Shown: positions 54,111 through 62,699 of the stretch, piece by piece
How positions within the stretch are numbered: position 1 is the stretch's first letter
How the letters are laid out: the number at the start of each line of letters is the position of its first letter
NCBI GenBank assembly: GCA_030267565.1
Contig: BRXU01000058.1
Span: 1-64,000, forward strand
Length of the DNA stretch: 64,000 bases
Source of the DNA: Pleodorina starrii
Lineage: Eukaryota; Chlorophyta; Chlorophyceae; Chlamydomonadales; Volvocaceae
Direction: 5' to 3'
The notes under the pieces: generated by a model
Database searches by the model: none
What the model was told of the DNA's origin: nothing
What the model saw: only the letters and a program-made list of their open reading frames with translations
Made by a program: the position numbers and the translations under genes

Positions 54111-54779
54111 ATGCTGCTGGCGGCGGCCGCCACAACCCTCATCGTGATCCATATCACCACTTACAGCATGATCTTTCTGTATGGATACAGCGAGAACGGG
54201 ATTGCCGGGGTGATCTATTCTTTCGTAAACCTTGGTGGTGACAACTCCATCTCCGAAAATCTCAATCACGGGATGCTGTTCATCTGTTTCTCATCCTTTC
54301 TCTATGTTTTTCACAAAACCCGATCCCGCTTATCGCTGTTCCTGTTCGCGTTCTTTGCCTTCGCCTGGTTCGATGACTCCTGTCAGTACCACGAACGCTT
54401 GGGAATAATCTTGGCACATGCGTTCGAGCTCCCCGTGGTCTTTGGTCTGAGGGAGAAGGATCTGGGAGAGCTACTGGCATGGATGCTGGCGGCGGGAGTT
54501 TTGGCGTCCCTCGGCATCTGGGCTTACAGAGGCCGGCGTAATGGCGACGGAACCATTCTAAAGTTTATTGCCTATCCTATAGCCCTCCTGATCTTCTGCG
54601 CAGTGGTTTTCGACCTCGCCCATATCATGATGCCGGGAGCGTTGGCTGACGTCATCTTTACGGCCCTGGAGGATGGTGGCGAGATGATGTCGATTGCGGC
54701 TGCGGCCACGGTATCTATCGCGGTCCTTGGAAATTACGATAAGATCTATAACGACGGTGGATCACGACCGCTCAGATAA
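54111..54779 (+). CDS. Polytopic membrane protein of unknown function
   Basis: About 222 residues with six hydrophobic segments (LLAAAATTLIVIHITTYSMIFL; GMLFICFSSFLYVFH; LSLFLFAFFAFAWF; LLAWMLAAGVLASLGIWAY; FIAYPIALLIFCAVVFDLAHIMM; and a last one near AAAATVSIAVLG). ATG 54111 follows AAAGG by six bases; an in-frame GTG at 54003 lies inside the repeat arm and is less likely. Scattered H, D and E within segments (WFDDSCQYHERLG; FDLAHIMM) could bind metal. No family recognised. Confidence 0.6.
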   Translation: MLLAAAATTLIVIHITTYSMIFLYGYSENGIAGVIYSFVNLGGDNSISENLNHGMLFICFSSFLYVFHKTRSRLSLFLFAFFAFAWFDDSCQYHERLGIILAHAFELPVVFGLREKDLGELLAWMLAAGVLASLGIWAYRGRRNGDGTILKFIAYPIALLIFCAVVFDLAHIMMPGALADVIFTALEDGGEMMSIAAAATVSIAVLGNYDKIYNDGGSRPLR

Positions 54780-54848
54780 TTGCGGGCGACTCCAACCTAT
54801 AGCACACATTATTTTTTCAGGTGTTGATACTCATAAGCCTCATCCCTG

Positions 54849-55354
54849 TCAGGGGTTCCGAAGTGTCGCCACCAGCGATAACGCATGCGTTCTGAGCGAT
54901 CTGTGTTTCTCCGGTGGGAGGAGATCGGGGTTCCAGACGATTTCCCAGAGGTGCCCGTCCGGGTCTCGGAAATAGCCGGCATAGCCGCCGTAGAACGTGT
55001 CGTGTAGTGCCTTGACCACCTGGGCACCGGCACGCTCCGCCGCTGCCATGCACTGATCCACCTCTTCGGGTCGTGCTACATTATGGCCGATCGTGACGGC
55101 GGTCGGGCTGATCGGCTGAACTGGCAGACCGTGTCATGAGCAATGTCAGCCTGCGCCCACAGGGCGAGCTTCAGCCCGCCGGAGAGATCGAAGAAGGCTA
55201 CCGCCCCACGCTCGAACTCCTGCCCGATGATGCCTTTGGTCGGCAGCCCAAGCCCATCGCGACAAAACGATAGTGAATGTTCAATGTTGCCCACACCCAC
55301 GTATAAGGATGATCGCGGCCCGTAGAATGGGTTTGAAGACTTTTGGATGTTCAA
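54849..55354 (-). pseudogene. VOC (glyoxalase/bleomycin-resistance-like) protein, frameshifted
   Basis: The first part (YGPRSSLYVGVGNIEHSLSF ... GAVAFFDLSGGLKLALWAQADIAHDT) and the second (DQCMAAAERAGAQVVKALHDTFYGGYAGYFRDPDGHLWEIVWNPDLLPPE) are the two halves of one VOC-fold protein in different frames. The shift lies at about 55,128-55,131, consistent with loss of one base; the first frame then stops at 55076. The start is a TTG at 55354. A sequencing error is possible; otherwise the gene is dead. Confidence 0.75.
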
Positions 55355-55427
55355 CGAACCATGAGCGATGATCAGTTCAATAGTTACATAACCGTGATTA
55401 TTCCCTGCTTGGATGCGGCCCGTTTGG

Positions 55428-55925
55428 TCAGGATAGACGCTTGACCATCAGCAGTTCGTCCACCTCCTGTCCCGCATCGATCAGCGCGGCAGGGATCCGG
55501 CCGGTCTGGACAAAGCCATGGCGCAGATAGAACCGGATGGCGGCCGTGTTGTGGTAGTTCACCGCCAGCTCGATCTGCCGCCGCCCGGTGGCGGTCGCGA
55601 AATCCATGACGGCGCGCAGCAGCGCATCCGCTGCCCCCGTTCCCCGCAGGTCCTGGCGCAGATAGACCATGATCAGCGTCGCCCGATGCGATCGCCGTTC
55701 GCCCCGCTGCGGCAGCAGGCCCATGATCCCGACCGGGTCCTGCCCCAGGAAGGCGGCAAAGACGGGATGCGTCATCCGGCTGATCCATTCGTCATCGGTC
55801 AGCCCGGACCAGTCGGCCTCGGTATTGGCAAAGGCGGTGGGCGCCAGGCGCAACGACTCCAGCCGGATCGCCTTGAAGGCGGACAGGTCGCCCGGACCCA
55901 GCTTGGCGATGCGCATGTCGGACAT
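55428..55925 (-). CDS. GNAT-family N-acetyltransferase
   Basis: 165 residues. The acetyl-CoA site shows as LIMVYLRQDLRGTGAADALLRAVMDFA, and the C-terminal part reads LAVNYHNTAAIRFYLRHGFVQTGRIP, typical of GNAT motif B. ATG 55925 has GGAGG upstream; ATGs further up lack it. Substrate unknown. It is divergent from hmgA. Confidence 0.85.
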   Translation of the reverse strand: MSDMRIAKLGPGDLSAFKAIRLESLRLAPTAFANTEADWSGLTDDEWISRMTHPVFAAFLGQDPVGIMGLLPQRGERRSHRATLIMVYLRQDLRGTGAADALLRAVMDFATATGRRQIELAVNYHNTAAIRFYLRHGFVQTGRIPAALIDAGQEVDELLMVKRLS

Positions 55926-56022
55926 GTCGGCCTCCGGTTCCCAAGGCATCAGCATTCACGGACCTCGCGGCGGGTGCAAGGCCGCGTCGCTTGACGCATC
56001 GCGGCACCGCCGGATATATTCG

Positions 56023-56034
56023 TTGCAGATGCAA
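56023..56034. promoter_or_regulatory. TTGCA-GA-TGCAA dyad before hmgA
   Basis: A five-base inverted repeat with a two-base centre, inside ATTCGTTGCAGATGCAATGAAAT, 18 bases before the preferred hmgA start. Short TTGCNNNNGCAA palindromes are typical of MarR-type operators, and homogentisate genes are often under IclR or MarR control. Confidence 0.5.
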
Positions 56035-56051
56035 TGAAATTGGGTGCTGCG

Positions 56052-57413
56052 ATGACCGACAGCGATCAGACCTCGGGAATGACCCGCGCCCCGGCGGGTC
56101 CGGGTGCCCATCCGGGATACCTGCCCGGCTTTGGCAACGACTTCGAGACCGAGGCCCTGCCCGATGCCTTGCCCCAGGGCCAGAACAGTCCGCAGCGCTG
56201 CAATTATGGCCTCTATGCGGAACAGCTGTCGGGAACCGCCTTCACCGCGCCGCGCGGCCAGAACGAGCGGACCTGGTGCTATCGCATCCGCCCGTCGGTG
56301 CATCACACGGGGCGGTTCGCGGCGATCGATCTTCCCTATTGGAAGACCGCGCCGCATGTCCTGCCGGGGGTGACCAGCCTGGGCCAGTACCGGTGGGACC
56401 CGATCCCAGTCCCCGAGGGCGACCTGACCTGGCTGACCGGCATGCGCACCATGACGACCGCGGGCGACGTGAACATCCAGGTCGGCATGGCGACACATGT
56501 CTATCTGGTCACCGCGTCGATGCGGGACGAATACTTCTTCTCCGCCGACAGCGAACTGCTGGTGGTGCCGCAGCAGGGCCGGCTGCGGTTCTGTACCGAA
56601 CTGGGCATCATCGACGTCCAGCCGCAGGAGATCGCGATCCTTCCCCGCGGCCTGGTCTATCGGGTCGAAGTGCTGGAAGGCCCCGCCCGGGGCTTCGTCT
56701 GCGAGAATTACGGCCAGAAGTTCGACCTGCCCGACCGCGGCCCCATCGGCGCGAACTGTCTGGCCAATCCGCGAGACTTCAAGACCCCCGTCGCGGCCTT
56801 CGAGGATCGGGACGCCCGGTCCCGCGTGGTCATCAAGTGGTGCGGCCAGTTCCATGAGACATGGATCGACCACAGCCCGCTGGACGTGGTCGCGTGGCAC
56901 GGCAACTATTGCGCCTATAAGTATGATCTGCGGACCTATTCGCCGGTCGGCGCGATCCTGTTCGACCACCCCGACCCGTCGATCTTCACCGTGCTGACCG
57001 CGCCGTCCGGACAGGACGGGACGGCGAACATCGACTTCGTGCTGTTTCGCGACCGCTGGATGGTGGCCGAACATTCGTTCCGCCCCCCTTGGTACCACAA
57101 AAACATCATGTCCGAGCTGATGGGCAACATCCACGGCATCTATGACGCCAAGCCTCAGGGGTTCGCCCCTGGCGGGATCAGCCTGCACAACTGCATGCTG
57201 CCCCACGGCCCCGACCGCGAGGCCTTTGACAAGGCGACGACGGGCGACCTGGTGCCGCACAAGCTGGCCGAGACAATGTCCTTCATGTTCGAGACGCGCT
57301 TTCCCCAGCATCTGACCGAATACGCCGCCCGCGAGGCGCCGATGCAGCCGGAATACATCGATGTCTGGAACCGGCTGGAGAAGAAGTTCGACGGCACGCC
57401 GGGGGTGAAATGA
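56052..57413 (+). CDS. hmgA: Homogentisate 1,2-dioxygenase
   Basis: Opens the homogentisate ring to maleylacetoacetate in tyrosine/phenylalanine catabolism, using Fe(II). The 453-residue protein has [27 protein letters not shown] at the N-terminus and the iron site region ([19 protein letters not shown], and the histidine in [11 protein letters not shown]). ATG 56052 is preferred; ATG 56034 would overlap the operator-like dyad. fahA overlaps its stop (ATGA at 57410-57413). Confidence 0.95.
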   Translation: MTDSDQTSGMTRAPAGPGAHPGYLPGFGNDFETEALPDALPQGQNSPQRCNYGLYAEQLSGTAFTAPRGQNERTWCYRIRPSVHHTGRFAAIDLPYWKTAPHVLPGVTSLGQYRWDPIPVPEGDLTWLTGMRTMTTAGDVNIQVGMATHVYLVTASMRDEYFFSADSELLVVPQQGRLRFCTELGIIDVQPQEIAILPRGLVYRVEVLEGPARGFVCENYGQKFDLPDRGPIGANCLANPRDFKTPVAAFEDRDARSRVVIKWCGQFHETWIDHSPLDVVAWHGNYCAYKYDLRTYSPVGAILFDHPDPSIFTVLTAPSGQDGTANIDFVLFRDRWMVAEHSFRPPWYHKNIMSELMGNIHGIYDAKPQGFAPGGISLHNCMLPHGPDREAFDKATTGDLVPHKLAETMSFMFETRFPQHLTEYAAREAPMQPEYIDVWNRLEKKFDGTPGVK

Positions 57414-58627
57414 CCGGTGCCGAACCCGGCCTGATGCCGTCGCAGGTGTTATCCGCCAATCGGCCTGATTGCGATTTCCCGCTGAACAACCTGCCCTATG
57501 GCGTGTTTTCGGACGACCGCGGCCCGCGCTGCGGGGTGGCCATCGGCGACCGCATCCTGGATCTGGCCGCGTGCGAGGCGCAGGGACTGCTGGATGCGGG
57601 CGGCACCTTTGCCGCGCCGCGGATGAACGACTTCATCGCCCGCGGTCCGGACGCGTGGGCGGCGGCTCGGGCACGGCTGACGGCGCTGCTGTCCCCCGAC
57701 GGACCCCGTGACCTGCCGCTGGTGGCGATGGCGGGCGCGCGGCTGCACCTGCCGATCCGGGTCGAGGGGTTCACCGATTTCTATGCCTCGCGCCACCACG
57801 CGTTCAACGTGGGGTGCCTGTTCCGGGGGCCGGACAACGCCCTGCCGCCGCAATGGGACCACATGCCCATCGGCTATAACGGCCGGGCCTCGTCGATTGT
57901 GGTGTCGGGAACGCCGGTGCATCGCCCGATGGGCCAGGTCGCCGGCCCTGCCGGTCCGGAATGGACCGCCAGCCGCCGACTGGACCTGGAACTGGAACTG
58001 GGCGCCATCGTGGGGGCGGCCACCGCCCTTGGCACCCGCGTCACCGTCGATCAGGCCGAGGACATGATCTTTGGCCATGTCCTGCTGAACGACTGGTCGG
58101 CGCGCGATATCCAGGCGTGGGAGTATCAGCCCCTCGGGCCGTTCCAGGGCAAGGCCTTCGCCACCACGATCAGCCCGTGGATCGTGACCCGCGCCGCGTT
58201 GGAGCCGTTCCGCCGCGCCGGTGCCGCCCGGACGGTGGACCCCATGCCCCATCTGCGCGACAGCCGCCCGGGCTTTCATGACCTGGCGATGGGCTGGACG
58301 CTGAACGGGCAGGTCATGGCACGCGTGAATTATGCCGTGATGCACTGGTCGCAGGCGCAGGCGCTGGCCCATCACGCCAGTTCGGGCTGCCCGATGAACG
58401 TGGGCGACCTGCTGGGATCGGGCACGATCTCTGGTCCCACCCCCGATCAGACCGGCGCCCTGCTGGAAATGACTCGGAACGGGCAGCAGCCCGTGACCGT
58501 GAACGGCCAGCCCCGCACCTTCCTGCAGGACGGGGACGAGGTGGGTCTGTTCGCCCACGCGCAGGGGGCGGGCTATCGCGTGGGGTTCGGGCCCTGCACC
58601 GGGCGCGTGATGCCCGCCCTGCCCTAG
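57410..58627 (+). CDS. fahA: Fumarylacetoacetase
   Basis: Hydrolyses fumarylacetoacetate to fumarate and acetoacetate. The 405 residues include an N-terminal SH3-like domain ([28 protein letters not shown]) and the catalytic FAH domain: [26 protein letters not shown] (metal ligands), [37 protein letters not shown]. It is coupled to hmgA. The isomerase that should act between them (maleylacetoacetate isomerase) is not in this window. Confidence 0.94.
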   Translation: MTGAEPGLMPSQVLSANRPDCDFPLNNLPYGVFSDDRGPRCGVAIGDRILDLAACEAQGLLDAGGTFAAPRMNDFIARGPDAWAAARARLTALLSPDGPRDLPLVAMAGARLHLPIRVEGFTDFYASRHHAFNVGCLFRGPDNALPPQWDHMPIGYNGRASSIVVSGTPVHRPMGQVAGPAGPEWTASRRLDLELELGAIVGAATALGTRVTVDQAEDMIFGHVLLNDWSARDIQAWEYQPLGPFQGKAFATTISPWIVTRAALEPFRRAGAARTVDPMPHLRDSRPGFHDLAMGWTLNGQVMARVNYAVMHWSQAQALAHHASSGCPMNVGDLLGSGTISGPTPDQTGALLEMTRNGQQPVTVNGQPRTFLQDGDEVGLFAHAQGAGYRVGFGPCTGRVMPALP

Positions 58628-59547
58628 GCCGCGGCGGCGATCCAGGCGGCGATCATCGTGTCAAGATGCGCGCCGCCCCCGTTCTTGAAGACCGTGATCT
58701 GGTCCGCGCCCGTGCGCCCGCACCGGCCGGGCACCAGGTCGTACAGATCGCCCAGGACGTCGTCGGGCGTCAGAACGCCCGCGGCGATCGGGATCGCCAG
58801 TTCGCCGATATGGGCGATGGTGGTGGCACGGCTGTCGACAAAGATGCGGGCGCGGGTCATCAGCGCGTCGTCGGCCTCGCGCATCTCGGCGCGAAAGGCG
58901 CCGATCAGGTCAACATGGGTGCCGGGGCGCACCCATTCCCCGCGCAGCACCGGTTCGCGCGCCATCGTCGCGGTGGACACGATGTCGGCCTGGGCCACCG
59001 CCGCGGCCAGGTCGGTGACCGGCGTGACCGCGTGGCCCTCTGCCGCCAGGCGTTCGGCCAGCGCCCGCACCTGTTCGGGACGGCGCGCCCAGACCTGCAC
59101 CTGATCCAGATGCGGCATGCCTGCGCGATAGGCCGCGACCAGACCCCCCGCCAGCACCCCTGCCCCGACGATCAGCAACCGGCGGCTGTCCGGCCGGGCC
59201 AGGATCTGCGCACCCAGCACGGAATCGGCGCAGGTCTTGTATTCGGTGACCAGCGGCGCATCGATCACGGCGGTCAGCACGCCGGTTTCGGGGTCAAAGA
59301 TCAGCATCGCCCCCTGCACCGACGGCAGGCCGCGGGCCGGGTTGTCACCAAACACCGTCACCGCCTTGACGCCGAAGCCACGGCCGGGCAGCCAGGCCGC
59401 CCGCGTCAGCAGGCTGCCCGACCCGGGCCCCAGGAACAGGTCGCGGACCTCGGCGGCGGCTGCCAGATGCCCCTGGCGCAGCGCGTCGATGGCGCCGGGC
59501 CAGTCCAGCCCGCGGGCGCTGTCGCGGTCGATGATGCGGGGGGTCAT
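58624..59547 (-). CDS. Ornithine cyclodeaminase/mu-crystallin-family protein
   Basis: 307 residues: substrate-domain stretches GFGVKAVTVFGDNPARGLPSVQGAMLIFD and the Rossmann motif LLIVGAGVLAGGLVAAYRAG, followed by VDLIGAFRAEMREADDAL. Family activities include ornithine cyclodeaminase, ketimine reductase and alanine/lysine-type dehydrogenases, so the substrate is open. GGAGTG precedes ATG 59547. Its stop overlaps that of fahA by four bases on the opposite strand. It is divergent from xylB. Confidence 0.85.
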   Translation of the reverse strand: MTPRIIDRDSARGLDWPGAIDALRQGHLAAAAEVRDLFLGPGSGSLLTRAAWLPGRGFGVKAVTVFGDNPARGLPSVQGAMLIFDPETGVLTAVIDAPLVTEYKTCADSVLGAQILARPDSRRLLIVGAGVLAGGLVAAYRAGMPHLDQVQVWARRPEQVRALAERLAAEGHAVTPVTDLAAAVAQADIVSTATMAREPVLRGEWVRPGTHVDLIGAFRAEMREADDALMTRARIFVDSRATTIAHIGELAIPIAAGVLTPDDVLGDLYDLVPGRCGRTGADQITVFKNGGGAHLDTMIAAWIAAAA

Positions 59548-59664
59548 GGCACACTCCGTTCGTTTCCCCCGACCCTTGTCCGAAGCGGGCGCGGGTGCAA
59601 GGCGGCGGCTGGACATTTCGGTTTTCGTGTTGAAGGTCTGGCGGGACAACACGGAGGATGCGGG

Positions 59665-61113
59665 ATGAGCTTTCTGGGGATCGATCTGGGCACGTCGGGA
59701 CTGCGCGCGCTGCTGGTGGATGATGCGGGACAGCCGATCGGCTCGACCGAGCGCCATTACGACGTGGCCCATCCCCATCCCGGCTGGTCCGAACAGGACC
59801 CTGCCGACTGGATCACGGCGCTTCAGGGTGCGGTGGCCGATCTGCGCGCGGCGCATCCCCAATTCGCGTCCCTTCGCGGCATCGGCGTCGCGGGGCACAT
59901 GCACGGCGCCTGCGTGCTGGATGCGCAGGACCGCGTGCTGCGCCCCGCGATCCTGTGGAACGATACGCGCAGCCATGTCGAGGCCGACGCGCTGGACGCC
60001 GATCCGCGGTTTCGCACGCTGACCGGCAACATCGTCTTCCCCGGCTTCACCGCGCCCAAGCTAGCCTGGATGGCCGCGCATGAGCCGGACCTGTTCGCCC
60101 AAGCCGCGCGGGTGCTGCTGCCGGCCGCCTATCTGAACCTGTGGCTGACCGGAGAGGCGGTGGGCGATCTGTCCGACGCATCGGGGACGTCGTGGCTGGA
60201 CACCGGGGCGCGCGACTGGTCGGACGACCTGCTGGCCGCGACCGGAATGACCCGCGCGCAGATGCCTCGCCTGGTCGAGGGGTCCGTCCCCGCCGGTCGG
60301 CTGCGTGCCGATCTGGCCGCCGAATGGGGCCTATCCGGGTCGGTGACGGTCGCCGGGGGTGCGGGGGACAATGCCGCCGCCGCCTGCGGGATCGGCGCAA
60401 TGGCCGAAGGCGCGGGCTTCGTGTCGCTTGGCACATCGGGGGTGCTGCTGGCGGCGCGCGACGGCTATGCCCCCGCGCCTGACACGGCGCTGCACAGCTT
60501 CTGCCACGCGGTGCCGGGGCGCTGGTACCAGATGGGCGTGATGCTGGCCGCGACCGACAGCCTGAACTGGCTGGGCCGCGTCACGGGGGCCACGCCCGCC
60601 CAGCTGACCGCCGACCTTGGGTCGCTGCGCGCGCCGGGGCCGGTGCGCTTCCTGCCCTATCTGTCCGGGGAACGCACGCCGCATAACGACCCCGCGATCC
60701 GCGGCAGCCTGACCGGGCTGGCGGCCGCGACCGACCGCAACGACCTGACCCGCGCCGTGCTGGAGGGGGTGGCCTTCGGGCTGGCCGACAGCCTGGTGGC
60801 GCTGCAATCGACAGGCGCGCGTCCGACGCGGCTGATGGCCATCGGCGGCGGGGCACGGTCACGCTATTGGCTGGAGGTGATCGCGACCGCGCTAGACGTG
60901 ACCCTGACCCTGCCCGAGGACGGCGACTTTGGCGCGGCCCTGGGCGCCGCACGGCTTGGCATGGTGGCCGCCGGGGCCGGAACGGTCGAGCAGGTGATGA
61001 CCCCGCCCCGCGTCACCGCCGAGATCGTGCCGGATGCCGGTCTGCGCGACGCATTCGCCGCGGCGCATCGGGCCTATCGCGCCGCCTATCCGGCGATCCG
61101 CGCGATCCAGTAG
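59665..61113 (+). CDS. xylB: Xylulokinase (FGGY family)
   Basis: Phosphorylates D-xylulose for entry into the pentose phosphate pathway. The 482-residue FGGY kinase has FLGIDLGTSGLRALLVDDAG (phosphate 1), GHMHGACVLD, AILWNDTRSH, GGAGDNAAAACGIGA and the C-terminal IGGGARSRYWLEVIA. GGAGG lies upstream. No xylose isomerase, transporter or xylitol dehydrogenase adjoins, so this copy may serve a pentitol or be a stand-alone gene. Confidence 0.9.
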   Translation: MSFLGIDLGTSGLRALLVDDAGQPIGSTERHYDVAHPHPGWSEQDPADWITALQGAVADLRAAHPQFASLRGIGVAGHMHGACVLDAQDRVLRPAILWNDTRSHVEADALDADPRFRTLTGNIVFPGFTAPKLAWMAAHEPDLFAQAARVLLPAAYLNLWLTGEAVGDLSDASGTSWLDTGARDWSDDLLAATGMTRAQMPRLVEGSVPAGRLRADLAAEWGLSGSVTVAGGAGDNAAAACGIGAMAEGAGFVSLGTSGVLLAARDGYAPAPDTALHSFCHAVPGRWYQMGVMLAATDSLNWLGRVTGATPAQLTADLGSLRAPGPVRFLPYLSGERTPHNDPAIRGSLTGLAAATDRNDLTRAVLEGVAFGLADSLVALQSTGARPTRLMAIGGGARSRYWLEVIATALDVTLTLPEDGDFGAALGAARLGMVAAGAGTVEQVMTPPRVTAEIVPDAGLRDAFAAAHRAYRAAYPAIRAIQ

Positions 61114-61116
61114 CGG

Positions 61117-61734
61117 TCACAGATAGTTGCGGGCGACCGCGATGGCCACGGCCTGGGTGCGGCTTTTCGCACCCAGCTTGCCGCAGGCCTTGATCGCCCG
61201 CTGCTTGACGGTGGATTCGGCGATGGACAGCTGGGTCGCGGTCTCGATCTGGCCAAGACCGTCGCGGAAGCAGCGCAGCACGTCCAGTTCGGCAGGTGTC
61301 AGGGCGGCCCGGTTCAGGACCAGGTCGGTCCACAGGTTGAACTTGGCGCGGCAGCGCGCGATCTCGTCATCGGAAAATTCGCGGTCGGGGTGGGACAGCG
61401 TCAGGAACGACCGCTTGCCCGCCACCTTGCGCGATATCGCCACGCCATAGTTCAGGCGGAACCGCCGTGCCGCCTGCATGACCCCGCGCAGGTCGGGGAT
61501 GCGCACCTCGGACCAGCGGGCGGCGCCGTCATGGGTCATCGTCCACATCGCGATGGGATCGCCGAAGAAGTAGTTCCGGTCCTCGTAGATGGACCGCCAG
61601 GCATCCGGATAGGCGTTGTGCAGATGTTCGGGGCCCTTGTAGGTCAGGTTGAAGCCCATGATCCAACCCGAGGGCGCAAGAGCGTGCATTTCGGCGATCT
61701 CGTCGTCGAAATTGGGGATCAGATCGTTCAGCAT
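61117..61734 (-). CDS. LuxR-family quorum-sensing regulator
   Basis: 205 residues. The N-terminal part is an autoinducer-binding domain (WIMGFNLTYKGPEHLHNAYPDAWRSIYEDRNYFFGDPIAMWTMTH with the conserved DP and tryptophans); the C-terminal part is the LuxR helix-turn-helix (LTPAELDVLRCFRDGLGQIETATQLSIAESTVKQRAIKACGKLGAKSRTQAVAIA). AGGAGAGG precedes ATG 61734. It is divergent from a small ORF and the acyl-homoserine-lactone synthase, its likely partner. Confidence 0.92.
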   Translation of the reverse strand: MLNDLIPNFDDEIAEMHALAPSGWIMGFNLTYKGPEHLHNAYPDAWRSIYEDRNYFFGDPIAMWTMTHDGAARWSEVRIPDLRGVMQAARRFRLNYGVAISRKVAGKRSFLTLSHPDREFSDDEIARCRAKFNLWTDLVLNRAALTPAELDVLRCFRDGLGQIETATQLSIAESTVKQRAIKACGKLGAKSRTQAVAIAVARNYL

Positions 61735-61766
61735 CACGCCTCTCCTGCTTCACGACCTGCAGGATA

Positions 61767-61793
61767 TGCCTTTTCGGACATACTGAAAAGGCA
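61767..61793. promoter_or_regulatory. Perfect dyad in the luxR-luxI region, lux-box candidate
   Basis: TGCCTTTTC, nine bases, GAAAAGGCA: a perfect nine-base inverted repeat 33 bases upstream of luxR. It differs from the classical lux box sequence but has the size and place of a LuxR operator. Confidence 0.6.
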
Positions 61794-61819
61794 GCTTGTC
61801 CGCTTTTCGCGCGACAAGC
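61794..61819. promoter_or_regulatory. Second perfect dyad in the luxR-luxI region
   Basis: GCTTGTC, 12 bases, GACAAGC, starting on the base after the first dyad ends. The inner CTTTTC echoes the half-site of the first dyad. It lies 51 bases before the small ORF. Confidence 0.5.
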
Positions 61820-61869
61820 CCGGCCATGGGTAGCAAGCCGTTAACACCTGTCAGCTATGGAGGACAAAG

Positions 61870-62079
61870 GTGGTTAAGGGAATCAGAGAGCCGAGATTGG
61901 CAACCGCGGAATTCAGCCGCGACATGGTCGAGACGATGCTGACCTATTTCGATGCCTATGCCGATGAAGGCGTGCTGGCGGTCGAGGTCACCAGCTGGGG
62001 CCTGTGGCTGCCCAACAAGGTGACCGGCGGTCGCCAGTTCCTGGGACTGGCCAAGCTGCCCGACGGGTATCGGCAATAG
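61870..62079 (+). CDS. Small conserved-looking protein between luxR and luxI
   Basis: 69 residues from GTG 61870, five bases after GGAGGA. The translation is compact and plausible (REPRLATAEFSRDMVETMLTYFDAYADEGVLAVEVTSWGLWLPNKVTGG) with no membrane segment. Its stop lies 11 bases before the preferred luxI start, so it probably leads the luxI transcript. No family recognised; the coding assignment rests on the ribosome binding site, codon use and position. Confidence 0.6.
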   Translation: MVKGIREPRLATAEFSRDMVETMLTYFDAYADEGVLAVEVTSWGLWLPNKVTGGRQFLGLAKLPDGYRQ

Positions 62080-62090
62080 GGATGCGTGAC

Positions 62091-62699
62091 ATGACACAGA
62101 CGATGACAGACGTGCAGATCGCCACGATCCGCCTGCCGCGCGACATGGCCCAGTTCGACCTGGTGGCCAGCTTCTTCCAGCTGCGCAAGCAGATCTTCGT
62201 GGATCGCATGGCATGGCCCCTGCACCACGCCGAAGGCATCGAGTTCGAGCAGTACGACACCTTCGACACCGTCTACGTGATCGCCCATCGCGACGGGCGC
62301 GCGATCGGCGGGGCGCGGCTGAAACGGACCGACTGTTCCTTCGGCGGCGGCAAGGTGGTCTATTCCTACATGATCCGCGACGCGCATCGCGGCTTGCTGC
62401 CGGGCATGCCCACCAACCTGTGTCATGACGAACCCCCCGTCGACCCGCAGGCGTGGGAACTGACGCGCTTTGCCGCCCTGCCCGTGCCGGGCCTGGCCGA
62501 GGCGATCCTGGAGGCGTCGAACGAATACCTGCACGACGTCGGCGCCACCGACTGCCTGTTCCTGGGGCCGCCCGCGTTCCTGCGCATGGCGTCGCGGCTT
62601 GGCTGGACGCCCCGTCCGATGGGCGATCTGGTGTCCAACGACGATGGCAAGTTCCTGGCCTTTGCCTGCGCGGTGCGCCAGCCGCAGATGGCCGCCTAG
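62091..62699 (+). CDS. Acyl-homoserine-lactone synthase (LuxI family)
   Basis: Makes the N-acyl-homoserine-lactone signal from S-adenosylmethionine and acyl-ACP. The 202 residues keep the family core: LRKQIFVDRMAWPL (R, F, W), EFEQYDTFDTVYVIA (E, D), and GGARLKRTD (R); the later region has ELTRFAALPVPG. ATG 62091 is preferred over 62082 and 62103 for spacing from AGGG. Its stop overlaps the convergent permease stop by four bases. Acyl chain specificity cannot be told. Confidence 0.88.
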   Translation: MTQTMTDVQIATIRLPRDMAQFDLVASFFQLRKQIFVDRMAWPLHHAEGIEFEQYDTFDTVYVIAHRDGRAIGGARLKRTDCSFGGGKVVYSYMIRDAHRGLLPGMPTNLCHDEPPVDPQAWELTRFAALPVPGLAEAILEASNEYLHDVGATDCLFLGPPAFLRMASRLGWTPRPMGDLVSNDDGKFLAFACAVRQPQMAA

